Origin: Petunia secreta
Taxonomy: Eukaryota; Streptophyta; Magnoliopsida; Solanales; Solanaceae
Length of the DNA stretch: 64,000 nt
Direction: 5' to 3'
Assembly: GCA_029990175.1 (NCBI GenBank)
Contig: JARKIP010000005.1
Coordinates: 54,797,001 to 54,861,000 of the forward strand
Part shown: positions 44,001 to 54,560 of the stretch, piece by piece
Position numbering within the stretch: the stretch's first letter is position 1
How the letters are laid out: every line of letters begins with the position of its first letter
Notes under the pieces: model-generated
Told to the model about the DNA's origin: nothing
What the model saw: the letters and a program-made list of their open reading frames with translations, nothing else
Database searches by the model: none
Made by a program: the position numbers and the translations under genes

Positions 44001-44750
44001 TGATATGAATCAATCAACAAGATATAAAAATAACAAGAATTGAAAGAGAATAAAAGCAAGACCCAATTTGAATTGATTTTGAATTAAGGAAATGAATTAG
44101 AGGTGAGGCCTAATCACCCCCTTGAATCAACAAGCAAAAAGAACATATACTATTTGATCCTCAGTTGAATCTAGTTCAATTGAAAATTAAGGACAAATAT
44201 GCTTAAGCAAACAAGCTTAGCCAACAAACTCACAATCATTAATGTCATCAAAAGCTAACCCTAATAAATGATGAATAAGGAGCTTATATAGTGGTTCCTA
44301 AAATTGGAAAATATGCCTTAATTGCCCCTGAAATGGGCTGCAACAAAGTCATTAAAATAAAAGAGGCCTTCTGGTTGTCGTCTAAGCGCTATCGCGCCAA
44401 GACATGGTGAGCAACCAGAGCTTCACGATCGCAGCTATGGTCAAGCGATTGCGAAGAGCAACTGTCTTCGCCCCTTTTCAGCTTCCTGCGCGATCGCGTC
44501 TGATGACGCGCGATCGCGTCTGATGACACGCGATCGCGTCTGTTGACTTGTCTTGACCTTGCACGATCGCATCTGACGTCTCGCGGTCGCGATGAACAAG
44601 TTCTAGTTCTGAGGCAGTGAGCTTGCAAACAGGTCCTGAAGCCTCCAACATCTGCTCTAATAGCTCCAGTTTTGAGAAGTGGCCTGCAGCTGTTGCAACT
44701 CCCATGCTTGGCTTCTTGTAAATAGTTTATTCACGGGCTGGATTGCATCA
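44001..44750 (-). repeat. GY1 5' LTR
   Basis: This 750-base LTR is complete. It starts TGATGCAATCC on the reverse strand and ends at CA next to the primer site. A reverse-strand TATA box is at 44283-44290. It contains a triple CGATCGCGTCTGATGAC repeat (44491-44550) that is not matched in the 3' LTR. AAAAG at 44751-44755 is the TSD. Confidence 0.9.
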
Positions 44751-44755
44751 AAAAG

Positions 44756-44959
44756 GCAGTTGAGGCAAAGATACATGGGATCGAGAGAAACCAATCAATT
44801 AAAGACCGTGGAACTCTAGAAAAAATCAGGCATCTACTTCGGTCAAAGTGACTGCGAGCTTCGTGGAGTTAGTGAGATATCCTTTCACACATCTCTTTTG
44901 CATGCCTCTTTCACTCCCTAACTACTTACATCAACACTCCAGCAAGTGGGGGGACTAAC
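44756..44959 (+). other. RET1 3' untranslated region, right of GY1
   Basis: It continues the interval broken at 12232 and ends in AAGTGGGGGGACTAAC, a purine-rich tract directly before the 3' LTR. There is no gene. Confidence 0.7.
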
Positions 44960-45389
44960 TGTATGGGAAAATAATCCGCCACCTATGATTGCAGGGATAT
45001 GAGTCTAGTTTGCAAAGACTATACTTACTCTATAAGTTCCCAAGCGTTAAGAATACACGCGTTGAGACGGAAGACATACATCCCACCGCCTTAGGGTTAA
45101 AGTCTCCTTGTTAGGGTTTATTTGTATCACCGCCTTGGGTAAACAGGCCCATGGCCTATAGTTTTTGTATTTTACCATAATTAGGACTGGGGTAGATCTA
45201 TAACTATAAATACCCCTCTCCCTATTGTATTGATAATCAAGCGATTATCCAAGAATCCAACTACTCTTAAGGAATACAATCTCTTTATTTTCTATATTAT
45301 TTACTTTTCATTGGTATTTACCATATTTCTTGTGATCCTTTTATAAATTTTATCTGTTTATCCTACTAAGTAATTTTTAGGCATAAACA
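44960..45389 (+). repeat. RET1 3' LTR
   Basis: It matches 6512-6977 throughout but is about 36 bases shorter, lacking the part around 6610-6645 of the other copy. The TATA box (45205-45212) is preserved. It ends CATAAACA, followed by ATGAT, the right target duplication in CP1. Confidence 0.85.
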
Positions 45390-46515
45390 ATGATGAACTG
45401 CATGCTAGTTAGTGCTAATGCACGTAATAATTTCTTGGGTGAAGCAATTCTATCTTCTTGTCACTTACAAAATAGAATACTACATAAAAGAACTGGCAAA
45501 AATCTCTATGAAGTATAGAAAGGTTATAAAACTAACCTGAAATATTTAAAAGTGTGGGAGTGTCTCGCTAAAGTTCTTCTGCCTAAACCTAAAAAGAGGA
45601 AAATAGTTTGTAAAACTGTAGATTGCATATTTATTGGATATGCTGAACAATGATGCATACAAATTTCTTATTTTAAAATGTGATGTGCTTGATTAAAAAG
45701 GGGCAGCCAGGTGCACAAAGCATCCCGCATTCACATAGGGTCGGGGGAAAGGCCCTACCCTAAGAGTGTGATGTACGCAGCCTAACGTAATACAAGCATA
45801 AAGCATTACTGGTTGTTTCCAAGGCTTCAATCCTTGACCTATAGGTCACGTGAAGACAACTTTACCAGTTTCTCTAAGGCTCTCCTTCAGTGATGTGCTT
45901 GATTGCAACACCATTATTGAGACAAAGAATGCTGAGTTCTTTGAATATATTTTTCCACGATCCGATAAAGTTTCATATGCACTTGATGAAAGAAATAAAG
46001 AGAGTACCTCTATTGAGGAACTGAGAAGGAGCAAAAGGCATAGAAATGAATATTTTTCTTATGGAAATTATTTTCAAACTTTTATTGTTAATAATGAACT
46101 ATTAAAGAATATTGAAGTTATTTCTTCTTCCGAACCTGAATTTTGGGGAGAGGTAATTAAAGTTGAAATTGATCTATTATTAAAAATAAAATATGTGTTT
46201 TGACTGATGAATGTGTTGTAATTGGACTTTTAAAAAGAAATTTAATCATGATTTTTAAAAAGAAGTTCAACCCTAATAGCAAAACAATTTTCTCAAAAAC
46301 AAAATATTGACTATTTTGATACATTTACACCAGTTACTAAAATTTCTTCTATTCGACTTTTAATTATCTTAACCTTAATTTATAAGCTTTTTATTCATCA
46401 AATAAATGTCAAAACAATATTTTTAAATGGTAATTTAGAAGAAATAATTTATATGGTTCAACCTGATGGATGTCTTGTTTCAGTGCAAGAAAATGAATTT
46501 TATAAATCGGTGAAG
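45390..46515 (+). pseudogene. CP1 integrase end and first part of reverse transcriptase
   Basis: Copia sequence resumes in the frame broken at 6511, with ELHAS-type and HLQNRI-type integrase end blocks in shifting frames. After the SINE comes the linker ORF 45850-46203 (DCNTIIETKNAEFFEYIFP, EELRRSKRHRNEYFSYGN), typical of the copia integrase-reverse transcriptase connection. The first reverse transcriptase blocks (TFTPVTKISSIRLL-like, QINVKTIFLNGNLEEIIYMV-like) lie in 46280-46510. Frame damage is heavy. Confidence 0.7.
45695..45889 (-). mobile_element. TS-type tRNA-derived SINE
   Basis: On the reverse strand the element starts in the promoter-like region with CTGGTAAAGTTG (A-box region). GATTGAAGCC follows where the B box belongs, then GGCTGCGTACATCACAC, and the element ends in GCTGCCCC with a short T tail. 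This matches the tobacco TS SINE family as I know it. GTGATGTGCTTGATT occurs on both sides (45680-45694 and 45890-45904), a perfect 15-base TSD. The SINE is transcribed by RNA polymerase III and would need LINE proteins to move. It inserted into already existing CP1 sequence. Confidence 0.9.
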
Positions 46516-46732
46516 TTGTAGCCCAAAAAAAGAAGATCCAGAGTGATTCCTCACCTATCCTATCAGGGGCCCAGTGGAACGCTTTTTATCCATAAACTTT
46601 TTTTCAATTTCAAAATAGCGATACACTCTAAAAAAATTAAAGGGGAGCTTCCATTCTAGAAGTGGTAGCTTCCCGCCTCCCTCGGGGTGAGAAGTTCCCT
46701 TCCCTTTTCTAAAATGAGTGGTCTGAATTAAA
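46516..46732. other. 217-base insertion in CP1 reverse transcriptase
   Basis: CP1 reads AAATCGGTGAAG before and TCTCTTTATGGCCTC after, which join into the KSLYGLKQAP motif of copia reverse transcriptase. The bases between do not belong to copia. They contain GAAGTGGTAGCTTCCCGCC and a T-rich part. I see no target duplication, terminal repeat or ORF. Organellar DNA or a short transposon remnant are possible origins; I cannot identify it. Confidence 0.6.
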
Positions 46733-47760
46733 TCTCTTTATGGCCTCAAGCAAGCTCCTAAACAGTGGCATTAGAAATTTGATCAAGTCCTAATGAGAAA
46801 TGGATTTTCTTTAGTTGAAGTCGATAAATGCCTTTATACTAATGTTTAAATAGTGATTTTTGTGATAATATGTTTATATGTTGATGACATGCTTATATGT
46901 GGTACAAGTTTATATATTATGTAGAGTACCAAACTATTTTTATCATCTAATTTGGATACGAAAGATCTGGGTAAAGTGAATATGATATTGGGAGTTAAAG
47001 TTATAAAGAGTGATGACGGCATCGTGTTGTCACAAGAACACTATGTTGAGAGATTTCTTAAGAAGTTTGATTATTTTGACGTGACATTGGTAGCTACTCC
47101 TTATGATACTAGCTCTCCGTTGAAAAAAAATAAAGGTGACTCAGTTGATCAGTCTAAATACGCTCAGATTATTGGGAGTCTGATGCATTTAATGAATTTT
47201 ATAAGGCCTGATATAGTCTATGCAGTGTGTAGACTGAGTATATATACTTACAATCCCAATCAAGAGCATTGATCTGCATTAGTAAGACTAATGAAATATT
47301 TGAGAGGAACCATGAATTATGGTATCCTGTAAAGTAGATTTCCCGTTGTATTAGAATGATACAATGATGCTAACTAGATCTTTGATTCAGATGTGACAAA
47401 ATCCATTAGTGACTATGTGTTCACCCTTGGTAATGGTGCAATAGCATGGGGATCAGCCAAGCAAACTATAATTGCTATATTTACTGTGGAAGCAGAGTTC
47501 GTAACTCTGGAGTTGGTTGGTTATGAGGCTGACTTGCTAAGAAACTTCTTAGCCGATATTCTTTTAACAAAGGATTTGATGCCTCATCTGTCTATCCATG
47601 GTGATAGTAAAACAACAATTGATGTTGCCAAGAATAAATCTTATAATGGAAAACACAGACACATTCGCCTGAGACATAAAGCTGCAAAGCAATTGCTTAG
47701 AGATAGAATAATTTCCATTGATTATGTGAATTAATAAGTAAATTTGGCCGATCCTATGAC
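46733..47760 (+). pseudogene. CP1 reverse transcriptase and RNase H
   Basis: After the insertion come SLYGLKQAPKQWHKKFDQVL and, across a stop, ICLYVDDMLICGT with the catalytic YVDD intact. Frame 46952-47272 has LDTKDLGKVNMILGVKVIKS and KYAQIIGSLMHLMNFIRPDI. Frame 47393-47734 has ISDYVFTLGNGAIAWGSAKQ, EAEFVTLELVGYEA and KHRHIRLRHKAAKQLL, the RNase H end of copia pol. Three or more stops or shifts separate the parts. The enzyme would make element cDNA. Confidence 0.85.
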
Positions 47761-48366
47761 TATACCTGTGAGAAGAAAATTAATTCTTCAAACCTCAAAC
47801 AAGATGTGGTTAAGGCTAACATAATTGTTAAAAGAGATGGTAATCCAACTTATATGATTGGAGATCCCATAAAGTAGGTTCATATAGGTAATAAGAAGCC
47901 GATATTGACACTGAAGCACTTAGATGAGAGTGTTTAACTGCTAATATATAGGAAACTGAGTTTTTTACTCTTAATGAATTCTTTAAAATCAGTGTACACT
48001 TGATGAATTTACCTATATGAGAGTGGAGTGGGGCTGCTCCTATAAGATTATAACAAAGCCTCTAGAGCTCTCATGAATAACCAGACACGCGCATGACCTA
48101 TTTTCGTAAACTCGCGTTGAACAACCTAACTGTGGGTCGAAGTGTGACTGCTAAGGCCTCGAGCTTACAACAAGAATTATTGGTTCATAGAAATATTAGA
48201 TTTCACGAGTAATTCTGAAGGTCAAGTTTTATCGGTCTAAGTTTGGTTCATAGTCCAGAAAATACCAAACCTATTGCATTTTGATCAAGCAAATCCAGTA
48301 AGTCTTACTCTTTTGTTCCGATCCATACCTCTTCATTCTTTAGATCTTTTAAAATATGTGAGTGAT
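47761..48366 (+). other. CP1 3' non-coding region
   Basis: The interval between RNase H and the 3' LTR contains ATTTGGCCGATCCTATGAC (the LADPMT end of pol) at its start and then non-coding sequence. There is no gene. Confidence 0.6.
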
Positions 48367-48522
48367 TGGCCAAATGTGATCTATTTCAAAAGATCAAGAC
48401 AAATGTTCACCATGCAAAACACCATTGACAATTGTCCCCTTGCATAGAATGATTTAGAAAGTGTAAAAAAAGGTCAAGCCCAATGTCATTATTGGCACAT
48501 AGTTTTGAGAAAACCATTAGAG
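48367..48522 (+). repeat. CP1 3' LTR, first 156 bases
   Basis: It starts TGGCCAAATGTGATC and matches 3593-3746, then is cut by OGR2 after CATTAGAG. The rest of the LTR must lie on the far side of OGR2, beyond the window. Confidence 0.85.
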
Positions 48523-51500
48523 TATTGACACCTAATTTTGTCCCTCCCGTTCAGATAACCTATTATTCATACAAATTGCACTGATAGCCGTATGAGTATC
48601 ATACACTCACTCATATTCGAAAGTCACTACTTCGCACACACACATTAATTAGGCCATTTTTCAAAACATCGGCACAAGCCACAGCTATTTCCAAAATCTG
48701 CACGTCCAATTACTATATTTGTATACATTTCCATTTGCGAAATTTCATAAAATTACTTTAAAATTTAAAGTAATAGGTCCTCATTAACCTTTTGGCCTTC
48801 AAAATTAATTTTCTAATTTTTCTATAATCTTATAAGCATTTTATACAATTTTCTACACATTTTATAAGCTTTATACATTATTATACACATTATATACACT
48901 ATATATACGCACATATATACACACACATTACACCTCACATGTATACACATCAGCTCTAATTTTTACACCTCATCACCAACGTGGTTTCATCTCAGCCATC
49001 CACGTGTACAATCTAACGGCTGAAATCCAAGTTTCCCTTTTTTTTTGCACACACACCCCCTAAACCGTATTTCCCCCTTTCATTTCCACTTTTTCACGCT
49101 CAACCAACTCCTCTCCTCTCTTTCTCGTCCAACTTGACCTCGCTACTGTTGTCGCCGGATTCCGGCCAAATCAGAAAGAAATTACACCCCCACACTCCTC
49201 TCGCCATCCGCTGCAAAACCCCTACATTTATGACCTCGTTTGGCACAGGTCAAAGATCGACTCTCAACCCGATTTTGTCTTTGTCACTGGAAAAGAGATG
49301 TTGACGGCGACTAAGCAAAGCCTGAGCGTAAGCCATCTTGACAAAAGGAAAAATCCTTGTGGATGCTTGACTAAAGTCGGATTCAGTTTTAATCCGATTC
49401 CGAAGCCTAAATGGGTAATCCCTAACTTGATTTTCCTTTTTCTCTAACTGTTCCTAGACTTGTGTGACGTTGAACCTAAAACATGCCTAAATCCTTATGT
49501 GAATAATCATGATTTGTTGTTTGTGTAACGATTAGGTTAAAAGTCTACATGATTGTTAGTTCTTGCTTAACATTGTCAAATTTGAGTGTTGTTTGAACCT
49601 TCGTGTGCCTAAACTTCAATACAACCTACATCCTGTGTTTTATTGATCAAATCTCTAATCTTTAGAACCTATAACAGTTTGAAGCTTAACCCTGTTTGTG
49701 CCACATATTTGCAATGTACTTAGTCACTTATCTTGCTAAAATTACACAGTTCCATAGTTACATGACTTCCATTCAGATTAAAATATTGTCTACATGATTT
49801 TAGGATCCTAATTTTGTACAATTTACACTCTTTGATTGATATTTGAAGAGAGTTTGTTTTGGCGATTGACATAGTATCAATTAGAGTCTTGATTGGAATC
49901 TGTTAGAATAATCAATGATTTCAAACCTAGAATAGCCTAAAAAGAGACTCGTACACTGATTCTTTGAACTTGGACTCCACTACCATTTAGGATTAGTAAG
50001 ATCTGCTGCCTAGAATTTCGTTAATATATTTTTTCTTAAGTTTAGAGCCTCTGATTGAGCCTATATTTGGAAAGAATATTAGGGAATCTTTTTTTAATTC
50101 TGGGAAGACAATATTGACTGCCTTACATGTTTACCCGTTTGAATTTACACCTTGCACCCCTATAACTATATAAACTTGTCTTCCCTTTCACTTGGACACA
50201 CACGGTACTACTACACACACACTGAAAAATAAAGGCACACTCACAATACACTTACTTATTCTTTTACACTGAAAAGAAGAGAAAAGAAAATGTGATTGCA
50301 TCTTTGAAGATTTCCTTGCATTCTTCTGGATATTTATGGAAGAACAAACTGGGCACTGCTTGCTTTACATCTCTCTGTCTGATTTTGATCTGATTTTAAA
50401 GTAAAACATGACATATACCTTTACCTAACTCAACTTTTGAACTATTCTTTTCTTATGCACTTTCCTGGTATACTAGCTATTGTGTGTCTTGTTTGGGGGC
50501 CTGTTTTTTCCCACCACTAACCTCTGTTTTGCAGTTTGTATAGATAGCCCTTTGGCTATACCAAAGTTCAGTGTACAGGACCCTTAGTGTACTTGTTCTG
50601 AGCCTGATAATAGGGTTCACTTAATCTGGGAAAGAAAAGCATGAGCAGGCTGTGTTTAGGATGTACACGGTGCACAACCTTCTCACCTTTTTCTCCTAAA
50701 TGTCTCCTAGTTGTCCCTTGCTTTTGTATTTGTTAGGATGATCCCTGTGTGTATTGTTTAACTCAGGATACACAGTTGCAAACTGTGTGTTTAGCCATAC
50801 AGGGGACCTTCTTTACCTTAGCCTCTTTGTGTGAAATGCATCAAGACTTCAGAACAAAGTTTTAGTACAATCTTTTGTTTGAAACTGGTTGGTAACACAG
50901 GTGAATTCAGTAAATTTTTTAACAGTTCAAATGTCTTAAAACCAGAAGTTGAATGATTTTCATGAGAATATGGACTGGAATGAGTATATTATGGTTTCGT
51001 CTCAATTCAACAGTGCTTTTAAAGCTGTAAATCTTGTGCAATAGATGCTAAAATCATACTATTTTATGTAAATTTAAAGCTGCCCCTCTTTGCATAAATG
51101 ATCGAAAATATTTTAAAATGCGGCCTTTATTTGTGTTATACTGATTTTTAATTACTTGGAGCTCCTATACACTAATTTATTGGGGTCAATTATACAACTA
51201 TACAAATATTTTCTAAAGCCTAATACTATTGATTACTCATGTATTTGCATGCATATACCTATATCTATGTGGGACAGCCCTTTGATTGCATTTCTGTGCT
51301 TCTGTGAAACCCATTTTTTTAAAACAGCCCACTTACCCATATCTTTTTCAAAAAGCTGATCCCTAAACAAAAATAACCATTAAGGTTAGGGCTCGGCAAT
51401 TAATGACGAGTCACACCGACCCTAAATAGCTAACATTTTGTTTTAAAAACAACACCTGTTTGGTTTTGACAAAAATCTAAAATTATTTATAAAAGTGTCT

Positions 51501-52028
51501 ATTTTTGCAAAACTGCTTATCCGTGTAAAATTGATGGCTGAAATTACATAAATAAGTTGAATTGTTACACCTTTTGCAAATTCAACCTTACTTGCGATTA
51601 GGCATTTATATTAGAGGCCTTGGAACGCGATAAGGTGTGAAATATAGGTCGTATGTGGAAAACTTAAAGCCTATTTGTATATGTGTTATTTAAACTTGCA
51701 TAGATAGATTTGATTTCATAAATTGATTACGAAATTGACCGTTAAAGTTAGTATTGGATATGATAGTGTCCACAACTTTGCAAAGACATCCCAAAATATA
51801 GACTCGGGCGGGAACCACCTTTTTCCCCGAGTCATTTGGACTTTTTACCCGTTGAATCTCTGAAATCAGACTAGTATAATAATTAACTCGACTTTAGACG
51901 CTTAGGTGGCCTAATACACCTTAGAAAATTATATTAGGTGGCGACTCCAACTCTTGAACTCAAACGAGTTATCCAGTCAAATTCAAAACCCGACTCGCTC
52001 CGAGTTGAGTCTAAAATCGGGTATGACA
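48523..52028 (+). repeat. OGR2 5' LTR
   Basis: This LTR of about 3.5 kb begins TATTGACACCTAATTTTGTC, nearly the same as OGN, and ends GGGTATGACA. The start is TA instead of TG. It is largely AT-rich and non-coding. CACA-rich stretches (48890-48960, 50190-50240) are noticeable. TGGCGACTCC occurs at 51939-51948, 93 bases before the primer site. The other LTR lies outside the window, so the boundaries rest on comparison with OGN and on the primer site. Confidence 0.75.
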
Positions 52029-52031
52029 TAA

Positions 52032-52049
52032 TGGCGACTCCGCTGGGGA
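52032..52049 (+). other. OGR2 primer binding site
   Basis: TGGCGACTCCGCTGGGGA, three bases after the LTR end, is the Ogre-type primer site for which a tRNA-Arg primer has been described. Confidence 0.8.
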
Positions 52050-52684
52050 TATTCAAAGTCCTAACCACAATGAGTCTTTAATTTCGGGATTTATTTGATT
52101 ATTATCTTGCTATTCGTATTATAATGATTTTACTAACTTGGTTTCTTTTTTGTTTTTCTTTTTCCCTTTTATATATTTATTTGTATGAATTTGAAATTTG
52201 ATGTAACTTGGCATATTTCACTCATATTCCCCCACTCCTGGGAAATGAAACTTTGCACACACACGGGCGATTACGTGGATCCCACGATCGCTTCACCACA
52301 AAAAAAAACCTTTTAGGAGAGATATTTTGGAATTAGTTGGTCTGTGGTACAACCAACAATTTCAAATGGTCCCACTCCTTGGCCGTCCGCCTTGGAGAAC
52401 CGTGTCTAGAATTACACCATTCTTTGAATGTAATGAGCATGCATCAAATGTTGGAAGAGCTCCCTGTAAGCCGGCTAGTTTTCAACTTGTCCAAATTACT
52501 TGACGGGTTTTTGATCCCGAAGGGTCGTTTTAACACGCTTATGTGCATTTTAGAGAAAAGAAAAGAAAAAAAGAGTGACAAGAAAGTGAGACGAGAATAA
52601 AAACGCATTTCGAATTGCCCAATTATTCTCAAAAAGGGAGGGGTGTTAATCCTTTACTTTTTCTTTTTCTTTATAGGTTGTACA
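52050..52684 (+). other. OGR2 leader
   Basis: The sequence before ORF1 holds CCACTCCTGGGAA (52232-52244), as in OGN. A small ORF (52337-52600) has no recognisable domain. Confidence 0.5.
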
Positions 52685-54203
52685 ATGAGTCAAAAGTTTC
52701 ACCGTTTTAGAGTGACTATGGGCGCACCTCTTTTGTTAACTAGTTGGTGGAATAACTTGTCATTGGGTGAGCAAACCAAAGTACGTCAATATCTTGGTCA
52801 TTTGGTTTCCCTATTAGAAATGGAGCCATGTAGAGAGATGATTGAAGCGTCAGTATTGTTTTGGGATGAAAAACTGAATGTGTTTAGATTTGAGAATGTT
52901 AACACTTATATTGGAAGAAATAGGAGGGTTCGTGTCACACTCGGGGTTAGACAAACATCGTTGGCAAGGGGGTCGCATGCTAGCACTTAGTGTCCCCACA
53001 GCTGAGGAGTTTCGTAATAAATTAGGTATGGTGGCAAGTGTGAATGTAGAATTTTTACAACAAAACAAAATACCTTTTTCCTAATTCTACAACCGATTTG
53101 GGTATTTGAGTGCATTTGAAAACCGTAAAAAAGAGTTCAAGTCCTACACTGATTGGAGGAGAGTTAGACCGCTTGCATTCACTATTTGTTTCTTAGGAGT
53201 AATGGTATTCCCTGAAAGCTCAAGTCACGACATATGTTCGAGACTTGTCATGGTTGTCGACGCAGTATTCAATGGAATTTATGGTTATCGTTATACTATA
53301 GTTCCTATGATAGTAGCGGACATTTATCGGGCTTTCGGTTGTTGCAAGAGAGGAGAAAAATATTTCTAAGGGTGCAATCTTCTACTACAGGCATGGTTCA
53401 AAGAGAATTTGAGGAAAACGAGAGGTGTACACGAATTGTCTAAGCCAACTGGTTCCAACTACTTGGTTGGAGAGCGATATGGGGTTCCAAAATTCAAGCA
53501 GCCAAGCAGCACAGAGAAATGGGTGAAGTTGTTTGAAAACATAACGGAGGATTCAATCCAATGGATGTTCACTTGGTTTCCTTCATCGGACTTCATCATT
53601 AGCTCTTAAAAGGTGTCCTTTGTGATACTTATGGGATTGAGAGGTCTCCAATCATATCAACCATTAAAGGTGATGAGACAAGCGGGAAGGAAGCAAATAG
53701 TACCACTAATACCAGACACGAAGGACTATCAGTTTGATTACACTGGAGATGTTGTTCCAAGAGTTAAGAGCATTAGAAAATCCTGGGTAGAAAGACAAGT
53801 TATGGGAGAAGAATCACTAGCATCAGACAGCTACAACGCTGGATGCGAACCAAACTACAAAAGCTGGTTACGCTCTAGCATAAAAGGAAATGTGGTAGTA
53901 GGGCCAAGTCGAGGGAATGACATAAGAGATCATGAGGCGGAAGCCCAAATCCAATATCGATAATTCATGCTGAAAGCTGTTAAGATGGACAAAGAAAACA
54001 AAGAAGAGATTGAAATGTGGAGGAAACGTACATTAGAGCTCGAGGAAAAGATAGAGGCGCTGGAGACTAAGCTTGAACAATGGAATTCAGAGTGTGCAGA
54101 GGTAGACATTTTGCACTTAGTGGCGGATAAGGGATACTTAACCAAAGCTATAGAAGAAGTCAAAGAGATTACACGAGAAGCAAAGAGAGCCAGGCTGGAG
54201 TAG
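52685..54203 (+). pseudogene. OGR2 ORF1, first copy (DUF7745/plant-mobile-domain-like)
   Basis: The ATG at 52685 opens MSQKFHRFRVTMGAPLLLT, WWNNLSLGEQTKVRQYLGHL and ASVLFWDEKLNVFRFENV. After one frameshift near 52900, frame 3 goes on to 54203 with stops at 53082, 53367, 53607 and 53961. Later blocks include DWRRVRPLAFTICFLGVMVF, VPMIVADIYRAFGCC and SFVILMGLRGLQSYQPLKVM. The C-terminal 80 codons form a coiled coil (EMWRKRTLELEEKIEALETK). The pattern resembles the plant-mobile-type domain called DUF7745, which is found upstream of gag in Ogre-type elements; its role is not known. About 500 codons, which seems full length. Confidence 0.7.
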
Positions 54204-54560
54204 GAGCGTGCTGCCTAGTCAAAGCGTCAGTTTTATTTCTTTTGTATTTTTCAAAAAGTCATCATGTACTGAATTTCAAAATGGATTTTGGAATTGATGA
54301 AATAAATTGGCAACAAAATGCGTATTTATTTTCTTTGCATCATGACAAACTTAGGAAGGCTATACGTCCTTGGTACGTAATAGTCCATTAATAAGCCCAC
54401 GTCCAAATGTCAAAAGGGTTTTTAACCCGAAAAATGACAAAATTACATCTCTGCATGGATTTGAAGAAACGTTTACACAATATATTGATCGTTTGCTTAA
54501 ACATGATCAAGACTATAAGAATGTTTTGGTCTTTACCTTTCCTTGCTTTGTTTTCAGATT
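54204..54560 (+). other. Spacer between the two ORF1 copies
   Basis: There is no recognisable gene. It ends in TTGCTTTGTTTTCAG directly before ATGGCTGCAAG. This looks like a 3' splice site placed at the start codon of the second ORF1. Confidence 0.45.

Larger units (their letters stand above)
12233..44750 (-). mobile_element. GY1: reverse-strand Ty3/gypsy element, split by OGN
   Basis: The 5' LTR is at 44001-44750 and the 3' LTR is in two parts (12233-12493 and 37607-38094), separated by OGN. AAAAG at 12228-12232 and again at 44751-44755 is the 5-base TSD. Excluding OGN and one CTAAC copy, the element is about 7.4 kb. The reverse strand shows a primer site, gag, protease, reverse transcriptase, RNase H and integrase in gypsy order. 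No chromodomain is evident after integrase; the short acidic end after SPFKVDD suggests a CRM- or Reina-related type, but I cannot fix the clade. Confidence 0.9.
6512..45389 (+). mobile_element. RET1: Tat/Retand-like Ty3/gypsy element, split by GY1
   Basis: Two similar LTRs (6512-6977 and 44960-45389) bracket a gypsy interior. The flanking copia sequence reads TTGAT before the left LTR and ATGAT after the right LTR, a 5-base TSD with one change, and the copia frame is restored when RET1 is removed. The interior has gag, a zinc-finger-like region, protease, RNase H and the integrase C-terminal tail, but reverse transcriptase and the integrase core are missing. With GY1 (12233-44750) and one AAAAG copy removed, RET1 is about 6.4 kb. 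It is non-autonomous as it stands. Confidence 0.85.
3593..48522 (+). mobile_element. CP1: Tork-like Ty1/copia element, split by nested insertions
   Basis: LTR-derived sequence at 3593-3746 matches 48367-48522 in direct orientation, with TTGCCAAATGTGATC against TGGCCAAATGTGATC at the start. Between them lie copia domains in copia order: gag and protease on the left (5091-6511), then integrase end, reverse transcriptase and RNase H on the right (45395-47760). The two halves join in frame when RET1 (6512-45389) is removed. The second LTR is itself broken at 48522 by OGR2, so the end of CP1 and its TSD lie outside the window. Frame damage is extensive, and it cannot move by itself. The clade assignment is from general resemblance of the protease and integrase regions and is tentative. 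Confidence 0.85.

Noticed and set aside
48890..48960. CACA/TATA-rich stretch considered as a promoter or satellite
   Set aside because: Low-complexity part of the OGR2 LTR without consistent period; a promoter cannot be placed from sequence alone.
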